The notes below the pieces were generated by a model that searched no databases, was not told the origin of the DNA, and saw nothing but the letters and a program-made list of their open reading frames with translations. Shown piece by piece: positions 10,726-23,971 of a stretch of DNA of 64,000 nucleotides. Position 1 is the first letter of the stretch. Every line of letters begins with the position of its first letter. Position numbers and translations under genes: made by a program. The stretch comes from Gyrodactylus bullatarudis (Eukaryota; Platyhelminthes; Monogenea; Gyrodactylidea; Gyrodactylidae): contig SSNU01000055.1 of the NCBI GenBank assembly GCA_012064415.1, positions 620,001 to 684,000 on the forward strand. Direction: 5' to 3'.

Positions 10726-13350
10726 ATGGATATAGAAAACTTTAGTTTTATTAAACCAATATCTAAAGGGGCCTATGGGTAAGAAATTTACATTATTTGC
10801 ATGAAGTAAAGTCTATTTGGCCCGAAAGAAAGATGATGATAAAACATATTACGCAATAAAGAAAATATCAAAGCTAGATATGTTAAAGAAAAACATGGCA
10901 TCACAGAGTAATCTATTCATTTTTGACACTTAAATTTAGTTAACACTGAAAAGAATGTTTTGGCAATAAGCAAATGTAAATATATAGTGCATTTGTATTA
11001 TTCCATTCAAACAGAGACCGACTTTTTTCTTGTTATGGAATATTTAATCGGTGGAGACTTGAAGAATTTGTTGCTTGTGGCAAAATCGTTGGATGAGTAC
11101 TCAGCCTCAATATATACAGCTGAAATAATTATTGCTTTGCGTTATCTTCATCGTCATTCCATTGTTCACAGGGATTTGAAACCCGACAACATTTTGATTG
11201 ATTCCCAAGGTCACGTCAAATTAACAGATTTCGGGTTATCTTCTCTCGACATTAAACTAACAGAAAGAGATATTATTTATACTCCATCCACAAAGAAGGA
11301 TAGCTTCATACGAACTCCTAAGCAGGTCTCTTCCTTATTGTGTGATATTTCATTAAAGAGTATTTCGAATAATTCAGGAATGGACATGAACAACTCCCAT
11401 CTCAACAAATCATCCAGTACCCTTTGTTCCCTTAGCTTATTTGTGAGTAATTTATTCTACAATCGTCGAGGTTATATTCTAAACTACTACAGAAGTTTCA
11501 TAAACTTTTGAAAAGTTCATATTATATTTTTACATTATGGATATCTTATTCCAGAGTCTAGATACCACCAAAGATAAGACACCGATGAGATTCAATCCAG
11601 ACAGAACTATTGAAGAGGAGGAGGAAGAGTTCCTTACCTCTAAACTTACAAACCTAGACCTATCTGAGCATTTCCTCACTCCGGAAATTGACAAAAATCT
11701 TCATGACAAATCAGATTCCTCTTTTGTTAGCATTGAAAGGGAACGGAGGTTGGACTCCAATAGATCTGTCACAATTTTCAAGTCATCTGATCATGACCTA
11801 TCAGTTATATCAAATGAGGACGTCTATCTTTCCCCAGATAAAGAGAATGAAATTCCCCTAGCTCCTGTCATAGACGTCTCTTTTGATTCAAAGGCTAGCC
11901 ATGAGAAAATCAGAGGCACTCCGGATTATCTCTCACCGGAATGTCTAAAAATGGACTTGTTCATGAATTATGAGGAGACCTGTATCGATTGGTGGGCCTT
12001 GGGTGTGATCCTATTCGAGATGTTGGTCGGAATTCCTCCCTTTAACGATGATTCTGTCGATTTGATCTTTCAAAATATCATCAATTATCGTAAGTCTTTT
12101 ACCGTAAACTTGAAAATAGGTTTCACAATTTAAACTTGGCAATATTTAGCATTTTTAACATTACCTGAAAATTATGGACGTTGGTATAACTTTTGATTCT
12201 CTTTTCAATGGTCAGATCAGTCGATAGAGCTTCAGAAAATTTATTCCTATGCAAGATTTAATAAATTTTGAGCAAAATATGAGCCTAATCAAGTCGACGG
12301 AAATAACCGTAGGTCTCGAAAATGATTTTATAAGTAGTTTATGTATATTTCGGTCGAATCCCTTATCCTACATGCATTTTTTAGGAAGTTTAGTGTAGTT
12401 TTACTTACTTCATTATCGCCAACTCAATAATATTTCAAGCCATTCGTTATTTCATAGATTTACAAGATTATATTCACTTCCGCCAAGTAATCATAAAGTT
12501 AATTTTCTTGCTGATTGAAAAAGTTAATAGTTTCTTCAAAAATAGCAATTCAGCAATTTCTCGTAGTGAAACTCATTCAGGTCAATAGAAGATTTTTCTC
12601 GCTGTTTGATTCTAGGTTCGTCAAAACATTTGCCTCCACTTCATCATGAAATCACTTCATGTAGAAAAGTTGAAAACTCATTTAATGACCTAGATATTGA
12701 AGATTTTTAGGGATTAGGTAGTTAAAATTCATAATAGATTTGTTGAAAAAACACTCTCTAGTTCCATGTCTAGTAAACAGGATATTTTCAGGAAGAAGAA
12801 GGCAAAAATAGAACTCCAAGGATAACTATAAATCACCTAGAGACTAAATTAAATTTTCATTAGGAGTTCCCTGGCATTATCTCGATACCAAGGAGATTGG
12901 AAACTTTTCAGATTTTACCAAAAAAACTGTCAAAGGCTTATTGAGCTACAATCCCACAGATCGGATCTCCTATGTGAAAAATATTGAAAACTCATCCTTC
13001 TTCGATGCCTTGTTCAGTCAATCACAGGAGGGTAAAAGTCGAGACTTGAGTATTGTTGAAAACGTTCAGATGCCCTTTATACCATCACCTGATAATGAAA
13101 CAGATACCTTTTACTTCCAAGTAAGTCATTGAATATATATCTAATGTCTCTCCTAACTTATGTCTAATTTTTATTGGTTCATAGTATTTTTTTTAATATG
13201 TAGGTCCAATCAAAAATAATCACCACATTCTATAGTAAAGTATTCGTTATTGTTTTAGTTATCTTAGCATAATAATAATATACTTTTTCTTTATTTGTTT
13301 TATTTCAGTTCCGAAATCAGATTATATCTCAAGACTCATTGTTTCAATAA
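10726..13350 (+). CDS. MASTL: Greatwall kinase (MASTL orthologue)
   Basis: Six exons: 10726-10778, 10807-10907, 10940-11442, 11555-12089, 12864-13120 and 13309-13350, giving 496 aa. Introns are 28, 32, 112, 774 and 188 nt. The AGC kinase has a split catalytic domain, the hallmark of Greatwall. The N-lobe has a glycine loop near residues 13-20 and K36. HRDLKPDN lies at 128-135 and DFGLS at 148. An acidic, Ser-rich insert of about 190 residues follows, then GTPDYLSPE at 340 and the DWWALGV segment. The tail [16 protein letters not shown] matches the AGC tail of MASTL. Vertebrate MASTL has an insert of over 500 residues, so this is a reduced form. Greatwall phosphorylates ENSA/Arpp19 to inhibit PP2A-B55 at mitotic entry. 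The stop codon lies inside an AATAAA (13346-13351). Confidence 0.92.
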
Positions 13351-14316
13351 AAAAGTACATTTTTAAACCTTTTTATAAAACATCTCAATGAATTTCAATG
13401 TAATAAGAAAATATTACAACTATTTTAGTAAATATATCAATGATGATCATTTATAATTTTAAAAATATTTTTTATCTTCTTACTTGTCATTCAGAATGAA
13501 ATTTTTGCTTTTGAATTTCACTTTAATGGAATGGAAGTTGTAAAACAAGAAGTGTCAATGAATTTAATTTCCTTTTTAATGGAGGGTAGTATATTGATCC
13601 TTCATTTCTTTCTTGTTGGTCTTTAAGAGGTCTATTATTACACAGTCTTACATGAACAAATTCTACTCAATGATATCTTCCACAGAATTTTTCACTGATT
13701 TCAGAAATGTGCTTCTTAAAAAGTTCTACAATAGAGTTTTCGAGTTATTCGGTAAAAAACTGAAAACATGACTTGGCAGTGCTTTACCTCTCAATAGAGA
13801 AAAACTTGAATGAGATAGAAAGACAGAAATGACATCATCTTGTTCAGGAATAAATTCTTAACAAAAGTGTAGAAGAAAACTTTCCCTTGACTCTTCTAGT
13901 TGCTGAGCTATTTAAAGTCAAAATTGAAAATTTACCTCTATTTCAAATATCCTCAACTTCAACTCAATTATATGCCTATCTAAGCACCTTGTAGGAAAAA
14001 AATCTACCTCAATTAGGATACACTATCCCTTGAAGTATCAAAAGCGTATAAAGCTTTTCGAAAATTATGCTTTTGTAAAAAATTTTCATTGACAAATCTC
14101 TTTTTTAACACCTACGAATCAGAATAACAGTCATAGTAATTCATCAATCAAATTAATCTACAACTTTGTCCGTTTTTCACCTCCTTTGAAAATGTTATCA
14201 CAGTATATTAGTAATTAATAATATAGAGCATCCTTAATTATAATTTACAATGAATTGAGAATATCATAATATAATTGGCTTGAATCAAATGTCTAGAAAA
14301 AAATTCTTTCATAAAA
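13351..14316. other. Convergent intergenic region
   Basis: Lies between the 3' ends of the Greatwall gene (plus) and the ion-channel gene (minus). No further coding or structural signal seen. Confidence 0.5.
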
Positions 14317-17300
14317 TCACTCAATAATCACGAGATAAGTAGTCCAATAGAGGACGTTGAACATGATGAAAGCCATTGGGAAGCCAATACGTGACATCTC
14401 ATCAACAATCTTGGCAGACGGAAGGTAATTTTCACTTTGGATTTGCTTAAATATGACCTCGACTAGCTCATCATAGGCACTGATATGCCTCGATACAGCA
14501 ATCTTGATCTTATCCTCCATCTTTTTACGTTTTCTGTCCACTGTGGAATCCTTGATATCTGGGGATAGCTCTCTCTCTTGAAACGTCTAAGAATAATTGA
14601 AATAGAGAATCATGAAATAATCCCGATGTCACTTTTAAACTATATTCGCAAATACTCATACCGTAAATATTCATTGGAAATTTTTCTTCTATGAATAAAA
14701 ACGAATCATACCTTTGAATCTCCTGAATGTCGCAGGAGGGGTGTGACACTGCTTTCTTGATGATCAGCTATTTCATTGTAGAGGGCATTGAGTCTGAACT
14801 TTTCTATTTGATCTCGTCTTCGATCAGGAGATACTCGGTCTTCCCAAGAAGAGGGACAACTCATCTGAGTACACCAACACAACGGAACGTTCTCTTTTCT
14901 CCTCTGAAATTAGAAAATGTCAAAAATAATTATACTTTTACCAATATACTATAAAGTAGTATTCATTAAATAATAAACTTGCTCTGGTATATTGATAGGC
15001 ATCAGAAGAATCATTAAAACAAGGAAAGAGCCTTGGCAATAGTCGTTTCTGTTCTGGCCGTTTTTGCCTTATATACTCCTCTTTGATTTTATCAATGTTT
15101 GAGCTTGTTCTGATTATGAGGTTGGCCCGATTCTTCGCTTTAATCAAGTTGTCTGATGCCTTTCTGGCCAAGACATTTGCAAAGGCGTACTCGATAAGGG
15201 CGCCAAATACAAAAATCAAGCAAGTTGACATCCACATGTCGATAGCCTATAAAACAGATGAGTAACAAATAGTAATGCAACACTATCCAATTCTTGAAAC
15301 GAAAGGAGATCGAAAAGCAAAAATTGATTTGGGGGTGAAATTTTTGTTTCTGGAACAAGTCAATTTCTTTAAATTTTCTTTTATCATGCAACTTTTGGAG
15401 GAAAGAACAATTATATTCTGAGAAAAATTCAAGTCATATTACATTTGAGAGAATTATGAAGAAAAAATATTTTGAACAAAAGACTTGTACATATACACGT
15501 ACAGTTTGAGATTATTCAAGATAAAAAAAGTCAAGATTTATCGTCTTAAGAGTGATTCTCTTCAAGAGAAGAGTTGATGAACAAGTTGGTTCTTGATAGA
15601 CGGAAATCTGAGTCATCCTCTAACACACAACGAAGAAAGTCATGTACGTTTAAAATTTGCGCCAACAATGAATTTTTACTACGATAATTGGTAAAAATTT
15701 CTGAATGAAAACTATACGAACGGTTATAATGGGAATTAAATGTTTTCTAACTTTAATATAAGATACTCTGGGAAGTTGGGATTTGACACCGGAACTCTGT
15801 GTGGTAACACTGAGCACTGTTAATAAGCCTAGACTTATTCTGGCTGGCACTGAGTTGACATCTATCCAGAATGAAACCCAGCTCAGTATAACAATCAGCA
15901 TGGATGGAACATATGTCTGGGTTAGATAATAACCAAATTTTCTCTTGAATATAAATCTCACCTCCAGACATGGATAGGACCCTGAAAAAGAGAATATAAG
16001 TCAAATCTACGTAATCTAAAAACACTAAATTTGACCATTTAATTCTGTATATTTACAAGATTTAATTATCTCATTTGTCTTATTATTATTGACTGTGGTA
16101 ATCATTTACTGATTGATTTTGTACTTTGAAGCTGGACAAACAACAATAATTACGTTATTTCTCATTGATTTCTTCAGTTATGAAAAATAATAATAGTTCC
16201 TAAGTTTGGTCACAGGTATTCATGTGAATCTAACTGTAAAGGATTGTCTTCTCATACCTAAATGTTAGAATTCGGATAAACAAGTGTCAATTCCATAAGA
16301 GATGGGGGTTCTGGCCTTAGAAGTGTTGACTCACAACGTTGAAGACCCGGGTTCCAGTCCCGGCTATGGTCTACATCTGCCACCATGAGTTAAATATTAT
16401 TTGAATCTGGAATTGACATTTGCTTATCCGAATTCTAACATCTCTAGATGTGAGAAGACAATCTTTATCAGGTTAGATGCATATGGATATAGTAATTACC
16501 TGTCACCACACTTTGCTAGTAATTTAGGTCTAAAAACACTGTAAAACTCTATCAAAGTCTTACCTGTATTATACGTGAGCATGTTGCTAAGATTCTTGAT
16601 ACTTTGAACTTCAAACTCGGGTAGCATGAGGTCTTCAGCTACTTCTATCGAACTGTTATTCTGCCATTCAAAGATCATTTGTTCTATACTAAAACCATCT
16701 GAATGAAAAATAAAATCAAGGGACAAAATCGGGGGATTATCAAGAATGTGGAAGCTCACAACTCTCCAATTTCATTTCACACGTCTGTACATCCATGGGA
16801 AATTTCTGAAGTTTCATTGGGCATGCCAATTTCACCGTGATCCTATAATACAGAAATCATTCAAGTTATGTTTCCATTCTTACTTTTGACTGAAATAAAT
16901 TTCTCCATCCGGCTTAAGGCGGATGAAAAGATTTGGCGTCGAGACAGTATGAAAATTGCCAGCCTTCTCATTGACAAAATAGAGATCCGGGGTCCACAAT
17001 CTACTACGCATTGAGTTTATCAACAATGTCTGGTTGTATTCATCATCAAAGCGGAGTCTATCATCAATCCAGTTCTGTCGGAGGAACATTGTAATCGAAT
17101 AATCCTATAGATGATAAATTATAGCATATTATTATTTATTTGAGTTGGAAAAATAAACTTTTCACCAAAATAATTTCTATGCCAACAACAATAACTGCGC
17201 AAATAAATAATTTTCACTCAATAAATTTCAACAGAACAAAGAGAATGTAGTGAAAATTTGTTACTTGCAGCCGAGTTTTTAACAATGATCAAATTCTATT

Positions 17301-20300
17301 CATGTCACGGTTCAAGTCTGAGATCTAGAATCCAGATAGCCATTCTCAAATCAATCAGAGAACGACTCACCATTTCTATGACGTTAATTGAGCTGATCGT
17401 CATTAGGTACAGAGCAATAGTTACATTCAATCGTTTACCTGTATGTAATGAAAATTTCAATTTCTCATGCATATTTTACAAATTTACGACATGTTCAATG
17501 GAGAAAAAGACCACAAAGAAGTTTATATAGGCAAGAAAATTCATTTGAATGCTATTGGTTCAAATTTTTTCTGGCGCAGAATTAAAATATTCTATGAAAA
17601 ACGTTCAAAAGAAACTATACCCTATTTCGATACGATTCAAAAACTCTGTATGCCTTTTACATAAAAGTCTTGTGAATAAAATTTAAACAATCAATTATAA
17701 ACTATCAATGATAAATAATAAAAAGTTATAAATTTAAAAAATGACACCAACTTCCGGAAGAAAATCTCTTTCAGGATGTATCATTGTTATTCAAAATACT
17801 CTCCTATAACTATTTTTTGCACAAATTCAAAATATTTATTGAGTAAAAGGTAATTATTTTTATGATTCTATGTTATAAATGTTATTAAAGTATCGACACT
17901 TTCTCGTATCCACAATGTTTCCCCTTATTACCAAAGCCATCAAGCATACAAAATCAGAGGATCATTTTAATGCATTCAATGCCAACCTCCTCTGATGCAA
18001 TAAATTAAGCCTAATTGCTCACTGAATAAGAGGTTCTTAATGCAGTGCACTTTTCTACATAAATTACAGTTTCTGCTAGAACTAATTAATCTATGATAGG
18101 CGCTTAAAACATTTGAATTCTTGATTTACGTCATTTAATTCCTGACCAATTCTTCCTTGAATGTATCCTTTGAAGGGCCGCCAGAAAAGTAACCAGAAAA
18201 TTCTTGGAATCCGTGACATACCCTGTCAGGAAATTTATCAAACATCCAACTCTCAGACTCCAGTTCTATAAAACTTCTTCGACGAGTAAAAAAGACCAAA
18301 AAAACTTAATTCGAGTATGATTCATAAATAATCATCCAAGATTTTTTTTCGAAATCTTTGATATTTAAACTTTCAGCTCAGAAATCAGAAGAAAGAAAAT
18401 ATGACACCAATTTCTCCTTAAAGGTGGTTCACATCTCACTCGAGTTTTCAATAAAAAGATTATTGATTCCAAAACATGAATTAATTTCTCGAGATTCGGA
18501 ATAATATTTGTCTATTTGCCTATTTCTTGGGAATTCTATTAGGGAAAGACACTTGTCCATGTCATACACACACTTGAGATTGAATAAACTTTTACAAAAA
18601 GTAATTAATTTTTTTACTTGTCAGGGATTTATGGCAACCCAATGGAAAACATGGACGTTCATGTTCTATTTCGAGTTTGTGCTTCTTTGAACTTAAAATT
18701 GGAAGCAAGTAAAAAAGCATTTCCTATTCGATGAATCCATATTTATAAATATGATGTGTCCTTTTTATTACTTGAAAAATAAATAAATTAGCATGATTAA
18801 AGTTCTTAAAAAGTGGAAATTAAGCGAGATTAAAAAAAAGAATTTCCTTTCGATTTGAATCCCAGAAAATCTTTACTTGACAAAAGAATCAAGATTTATG
18901 TTGAATTTATAAATCCAATCTTTGCCGAAATGGAATCCTTTAGCTAAAAATTTTCATCGATTTCGAGGGTTTACATTTGGGATCGAAATTAGACACAAAA
19001 GTTAAATTAGGCCATAAAAGTTTTGAGAAAAATTTTGTGGCAAATCGAACCATTCGAACTTTATAATTTACTCAAAAGTAACGCAAATCACTTCTTGATT
19101 TTCTTAACTTCTTGTCTTGTGTTGATCCTGAATAATTGCATCTAGTTAGATATAAACCTTTGAAATCGATGAAAATTTCTTACATTTCTACATTTTTTTC
19201 GTTAGATTCAGAAAATATTAAGATATTGTAAATTCTAGTTGTATGATATGACTTACCAGTAACCAAATATGGAGATATATTATGGTTGTAGTTCTTGAAT
19301 AGACGCTCGATAAACTGCTGCATTGTCTCATTATGTTTGCCAACCTTGTTGATTTGACTAAAATAAACAGAAGAGACATTGGTTAATACAGAAAAATTTC
19401 AAATACACAGAAATACATTTTTATATTAGGGTGAGATATAATTTTTCACTTGTTTTCATTTCATAGAAAATGGGAAAATTTTAAATTTGCGCCGCCACTT
19501 TCAATGAATTTTACTACGAGAAATGATAAATTTTGAATTAATTAGATACGCTACGAACTTTTTATTTATCAGATTTTCACGTCAAATTATACTCGAGTAG
19601 TAAAAAGGATCATGAAAAACTATTTAAGCTACCATTCTACTTTTAAATCAGCTCATAGTTCAAAAAAGTGAGATTTGTATTCCAAAAAAATATGCTTTAG
19701 CATATCCGATTACTCGATGAAAAATTTGCGATATTTGTAAAAATCATAGATATAAATTACCAACTTCATATCAACTACAGCTTTACTTTGATTGAATGTA
19801 ATCTTTGTATTCCGTTCAGAAAATCAAGAATAAAAATGAAAGAAGGAATTTGATCAGAGATTGCCCATAATGTAAAGAGGGAAAAGAATTTCTGACAGCA
19901 GCTCTTTTTATTATTCGTTAGGAGAGAGGAAGCACTCTACACAATCAGGTAGGTTGAATGTATAATTTCCCAACATCTTGACGGATTAACAGACATGCCT
20001 AGCGAGAAAGAAGGATAGAGCTTTCGCTCATCAGAATCAGTAGTAGAATCTATTAATGATTATGTGAAAAACAAACATTACCCCTCTTTCAAACGCAAAT
20101 ACTCTTACAGCAACGAAGCTGAAGGTGAAGAAAAATTAATCTTTGAAAAGAATTCTTTGAACTTAATTTTGTCTATAATTACTCTTACGAATACTCTGAT
20201 TAGATAGAGTTCAGGCAATTGCATATATTCCAGTTCTACTCGATAATAGGTCTTCAAAAACAAACGTTTTAAAAATTAATTTTTTGATAAAAATCGATTT

Positions 20301-23118
20301 TCTTTGAATTAGTATAGCTCGTGTCTGACGAATGATAGAGACATTTGGGCATTTCAAAATATTAGTAAATCTCCTATCGAATGGATAGTGACTTATAAAA
20401 TGATGGAAAAATTCCAGTGGGACGAAAAAGGGCCGAGGACTTTTCAAAATGAATGTATCAATAGAGATCTTCCACAAAGAGTCTCAGAACAGAGGGGAGA
20501 GAACATCAGTTTACAGCAACTTGGTAAGAAGTTAACTTCTTACCGCTCAATCTAGATCTGTTAGACTATAGAAAAGAGAAATGCCGCTAATATCATAAAA
20601 TATTTTCACGTTTCTTGAATGAACGCGAGTGAGGATAATTTGAAAAAATATACTCATAAACACATTCGAAGAATATTTTTTCAATAAATCAAAAATGTTT
20701 ACAAGAAAAAGATTATCTATTAACCCTCTTAAGTACTCATTGAGGATTCTTCCTTTGAGGATATTTCTGGCTTATGTAACTCAAATTTTATTGGTTATTC
20801 TTAAACTTTTACTAAACTCTACTTAATTTACACCTATTGACGTAATATTTTTCTTAATCAAGAAATTATCAGCTTTGAATTGATGTATTTTCCACTCTAT
20901 TTGGAGTAATTGAATAAGATTATTTTTAGTTTGAAAAATTTTCGGCCAGTAAACTGAACCTAATTGGCATGAAGATGAGAATTACTTTTTTTACAAAAGA
21001 CTCAATACTTTTCCTTGGAAAGTATGGAAAAAAAATATTTTTCGAATTCCATAATAGAACAAACCAATAACTTGTGGAAATTAAAGGATTTAAATGCAGA
21101 TATTTGAGATCAGCATTAGACGAAGAATTCGAATTGGGCCGTGGAGGAAGAAAGGAATTTACAGTTTTCAAGAAAAAGTTGCACTTTTAAATTTTTTTTA
21201 GATTGAGTTATGTAAATCCTTCATAAAAAACAACTTGATGAGTTGGGAATTCTTTCGAAAGCACAATAATAGTTTCCTAACATGAAGAGGAAAACATTTT
21301 CTTCCATTTTTTATAGTTTAGCTTTGATAATGATTTGATTTCATGTGATTTCCACAAATATTTTTTAGAAAATTTTGGAGATATTTTAAATTTCGCGCTG
21401 GCGCGATTTTTTTAAAACTTGAGTTGGAAATTTTTGTTGATTCCAAGGTCTGAGAGGAATCAAAAGTTATTTTTTAGGACAAAGAAAATAATTACCCTTA
21501 TTTATTTTTTGAAAAAAAACACCTAATTTACTTCCCTGTTTAAGATCATTTTTGATGATCCATGATCAGTTCAAATCGACGGGTTATTTTCAAAAAATGA
21601 ATAAAAGTAATTATTTTCTTCGTCCTGAAAAATAGCGTTTGATTCATTTTAAAAAATGTAAAAAGATCGTGCCACCTCTAAATTTAAAATGTCGCTAAAA
21701 TTTTTCAAAAAAACTTTTTTCAATCAGTAAAAGCGTACATTTTCAATTATTTACCAAAGAATTTCCAACCCTCACAAAAGTGTTAAACGAGGAGCAAGAT
21801 TGTGGTTGAAAGAGCATCCTGAATGTGATAAAAACATGCTAGCTAAATGTACATTGTACATATCCTAATCATGTCAGTGTTCAAAATTAATATAGATCAA
21901 AGATAGTCCCATCATTCATATGGACGTACGTGAATGTGAATTGCGTATTACATCAAGCTAGACTAAGCAGAAAATTGATACTTTATTTTTGTGAACTTAA
22001 TGGGGGGGGAGTTAGAGTTAAACGATAACTATTTCTCTCTTTTCCCTGAAAAATTAACATTGAATCACTTGAAAGTTTAACTCTGGAAGACTTGAAATTA
22101 AAATTTGAGTGAATAAAAATTGTACATTAGAACCCAATAATTTACTTCGTATATATCACCCAATAATTACGATAATACACTTTTGAATAAGCTGATGCAT
22201 TTAACCCATTTTCGAAAGCCAGAAGTTTCTGTTCTAAGGTAGTCAAGTACCTGTTCCAGTGGATGAGACGGTTAAAGTGTGTGGACTAATCTCTTTTTTT
22301 GACAAAAATTTCATGGACAAATATATAGATCAAGTCATACTAAAACTACTCAATCTTTATGTCTGCCAATTTGAAATTGATTTGTAAATGAAATATACTA
22401 TTAAAAAATATTAAATAATTACTACTCTAGTGGTGGTGAATGAGAACCAATTGCCCTTGGGTCTTTGTAATATGTGAATGGAAAGCTTTTAAAAATGACA
22501 AGAATCTAATCTCTATTTCTTGAATTGATTCTATTATGGGTAACAGATGCAATGCAGAGGCATAATCTGGGGATATGGATAAGATCAGGGTAGATAAACT
22601 CTTAAGAGCAAGGAAATCTCTTGACAGATTTCTCACTGATCAATAATTCAAAAGATTCGAATTCCCATGCAAGAGTTTAGTTGTTCATTTCAATGAATTT
22701 CCAGAAATTGTAAAATCTCGGCAAATTGGATAGCGTTAAAAGTTTGAAGAGAGAAGATTATCAACTCAAATCATAATCGAGCTAGATATTTTCCGTTTTA
22801 CTGCCTTTGAGAGAGTTTCTTCCAATGATGCAAGTAAATTTATTCTTTGTACCAAATTTGAATTCCATCTAGGATTATTATCAAAAGAAATTGAAAATTC
22901 AATTAACGAATAAAAATAAAAGAGTAAAATACATGAAAGAAATCTTGAGATCTAAGAGGGGTATCACCTTGTTTTTTTAGTATTGAGAAATGCTACATGT
23001 TATAAGAATTATAGAAAAATACTCACCCAAGACTGTCAATGTAGAGTGCCAATGTAAAATTCCACAGAAATCCCAAGAGTATCAGGGCTGTGAAGAGTGG
23101 GCGCTTTTTCATACTCAT
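14317..23118 (-). CDS. Cys-loop ligand-gated chloride channel subunit (GlyR/GluCl/GABA type)
   Basis: Ten coding exons, all in phase: 23118-23027, 19357-19257, 17438-17371, 17104-16884, 16842-16760, 16698-16564, 15981-15752, 15246-14950, 14903-14712 and 14586-14317, giving 562 aa. A signal peptide ([16 protein letters not shown]) is followed by the extracellular domain with [20 protein letters not shown] and a perfect 15-residue Cys loop, C168-C182 (contains FPMDVQT). M1 is [18 protein letters not shown]. The M2 entry PAR (279-281) marks an anion-selective pore. M3 and M4 are clear, and the basic intracellular loop is long. Only one cysteine of the loop-C pair (C238 in YNTGSYPC) is present, so the second disulfide of GlyR/GluCl is missing. 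Two upstream introns are 3.7 and 1.8 kb. Ligand cannot be assigned. The start is the first ATG after an in-frame TGA. Confidence 0.9.
16239..16473. repeat. Hairpin element with tRNA-like core inside a channel-gene intron
   Basis: Inverted arms of about 55 nt (16239-16295 and 16408-16473) share GTTAGAATTCGGATAA and GTCTTCTCA. Between them 16306-16371 resembles the 3' part of a tRNA: TGGCCTTAGAAGTG fits a pol III A box, GGGTTCCAGTCCCGGC fits a B box and T arm, and GTTGACTCACAAC could form an anticodon stem-loop. The acceptor stem and D arm do not close, so it is not a normal tRNA gene. Confidence 0.55.
17439..19256 (-). other. Channel-gene intron 2 (1.8 kb) with a hairpin repeat
   Basis: Intron between coding exons 2 and 3. 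It contains a diverged inverted pair (about 18944-19000 and 19111-19179) sharing TTTTCATCGATTTC, related to the hairpin repeat family found elsewhere in the window. Open frames on the plus strand at 17258-17664 overlap a coding exon antisense and are not credible. Confidence 0.55.
19358..23026 (-). other. Channel-gene intron 1 (3.7 kb) with repeat debris
   Basis: Contains a one-armed copy of the hairpin MITE at about 20955-21185 (starts CTAATTGGCATGAAGATGAG, later CGAAGAATTCGAATTGGGCC). A short hairpin lies at 21455-21520/21588-21650 (arms share AAAATAATTAC and TTTTCTTCGTCCT). An unassigned 69-codon minus-strand frame at 22427-22636 ([16 protein letters not shown]..) has no Met start and no family match. 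Confidence 0.5.
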
Positions 23119-23473
23119 CCAAAAGGTCTTGACCAAGAGTTCAAACTCCTTTCTATCTAATCGGTATTTCTCCCGTCATTAGAAACATATCCTATGAATA
23201 AAAAATTGATTAATGAAAAGTAAACATAGTCATCCAGAAAGTGTTATGAGAAGAAGTACTATCATAGGTGGATAAAAGTTGTTTTTTCTATCAGCCAATC
23301 AGAATTAAGGATCACAATTCAGTTATGTATATACTTTAAAATGTATTTATTTTATCAAGGATATGAGTCTGTGATATTATCCGGCATTGTTGCAACTAAT
23401 TAAACTCTTTAGAATTGTTTAGAATGTTTTTCAAGTTCTTTTTGAACTATCAGCAAAGTGTGATCACAGCTTA

Positions 23474-23558
23474 TCACACCTAAATGTGAGCCAAAGCTTT
23501 TGAATACTTGTGGAATACTTAATGGAGCTGACACTTGAGTTGTCACATCTAGGTGTGA
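23474..23558. promoter_or_regulatory. Two near-palindromic TCACACCT-type sites upstream of the channel gene
   Basis: TCACACCTAAATGTGA (23474-23489) and TCACATCTAGGTGTGA (23543-23558) lie 356-441 nt upstream of the channel ATG. Both resemble the T-box palindrome built on TCACACCT. They also resemble the ends of the 16239-16473 hairpin element (TCATACCTAAATGTTAG), so they may be repeat ends instead. Confidence 0.35.
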
Positions 23559-23971
23559 CAAGACAAGTTAGATTTCATCTGGACATTCAATAGTAACCTA
23601 ACTTATTCTCAAATGTTTTTTTCAAATTTTTATTGAGATTATGGCCTGGAAAAAATAATAAGTTGCTAAACACATTTTTGGGCAAATCATTCAGAGTTTA
23701 TTGAGGTAGGAAAATAATTTTTTACCTCGTGACAGGTAGAAATCAGCTTAAGAACACGTTTATGATTAAAACCATTGGTTGGATTATTTTCAGATTTTCT
23801 TGTATTAATAGAATCTATGATGGAATAATTTCCACCTTCATCTTTGACAGCTGAATTTTTTAGCGTGACACTGATGGACAGGAAAAAACTATCAAGAAAT
23901 AAATTATTCAATAAAGCCTCTAAAAGTTTTGGCCAGACCTAGTAAAGGCCAGACCAAAGCGGTCTAAACTC

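Noticed and set aside
16306..16371. Functional tRNA gene
   Set aside because: Acceptor stem and D arm do not pair, and it is embedded in an inverted-repeat element.
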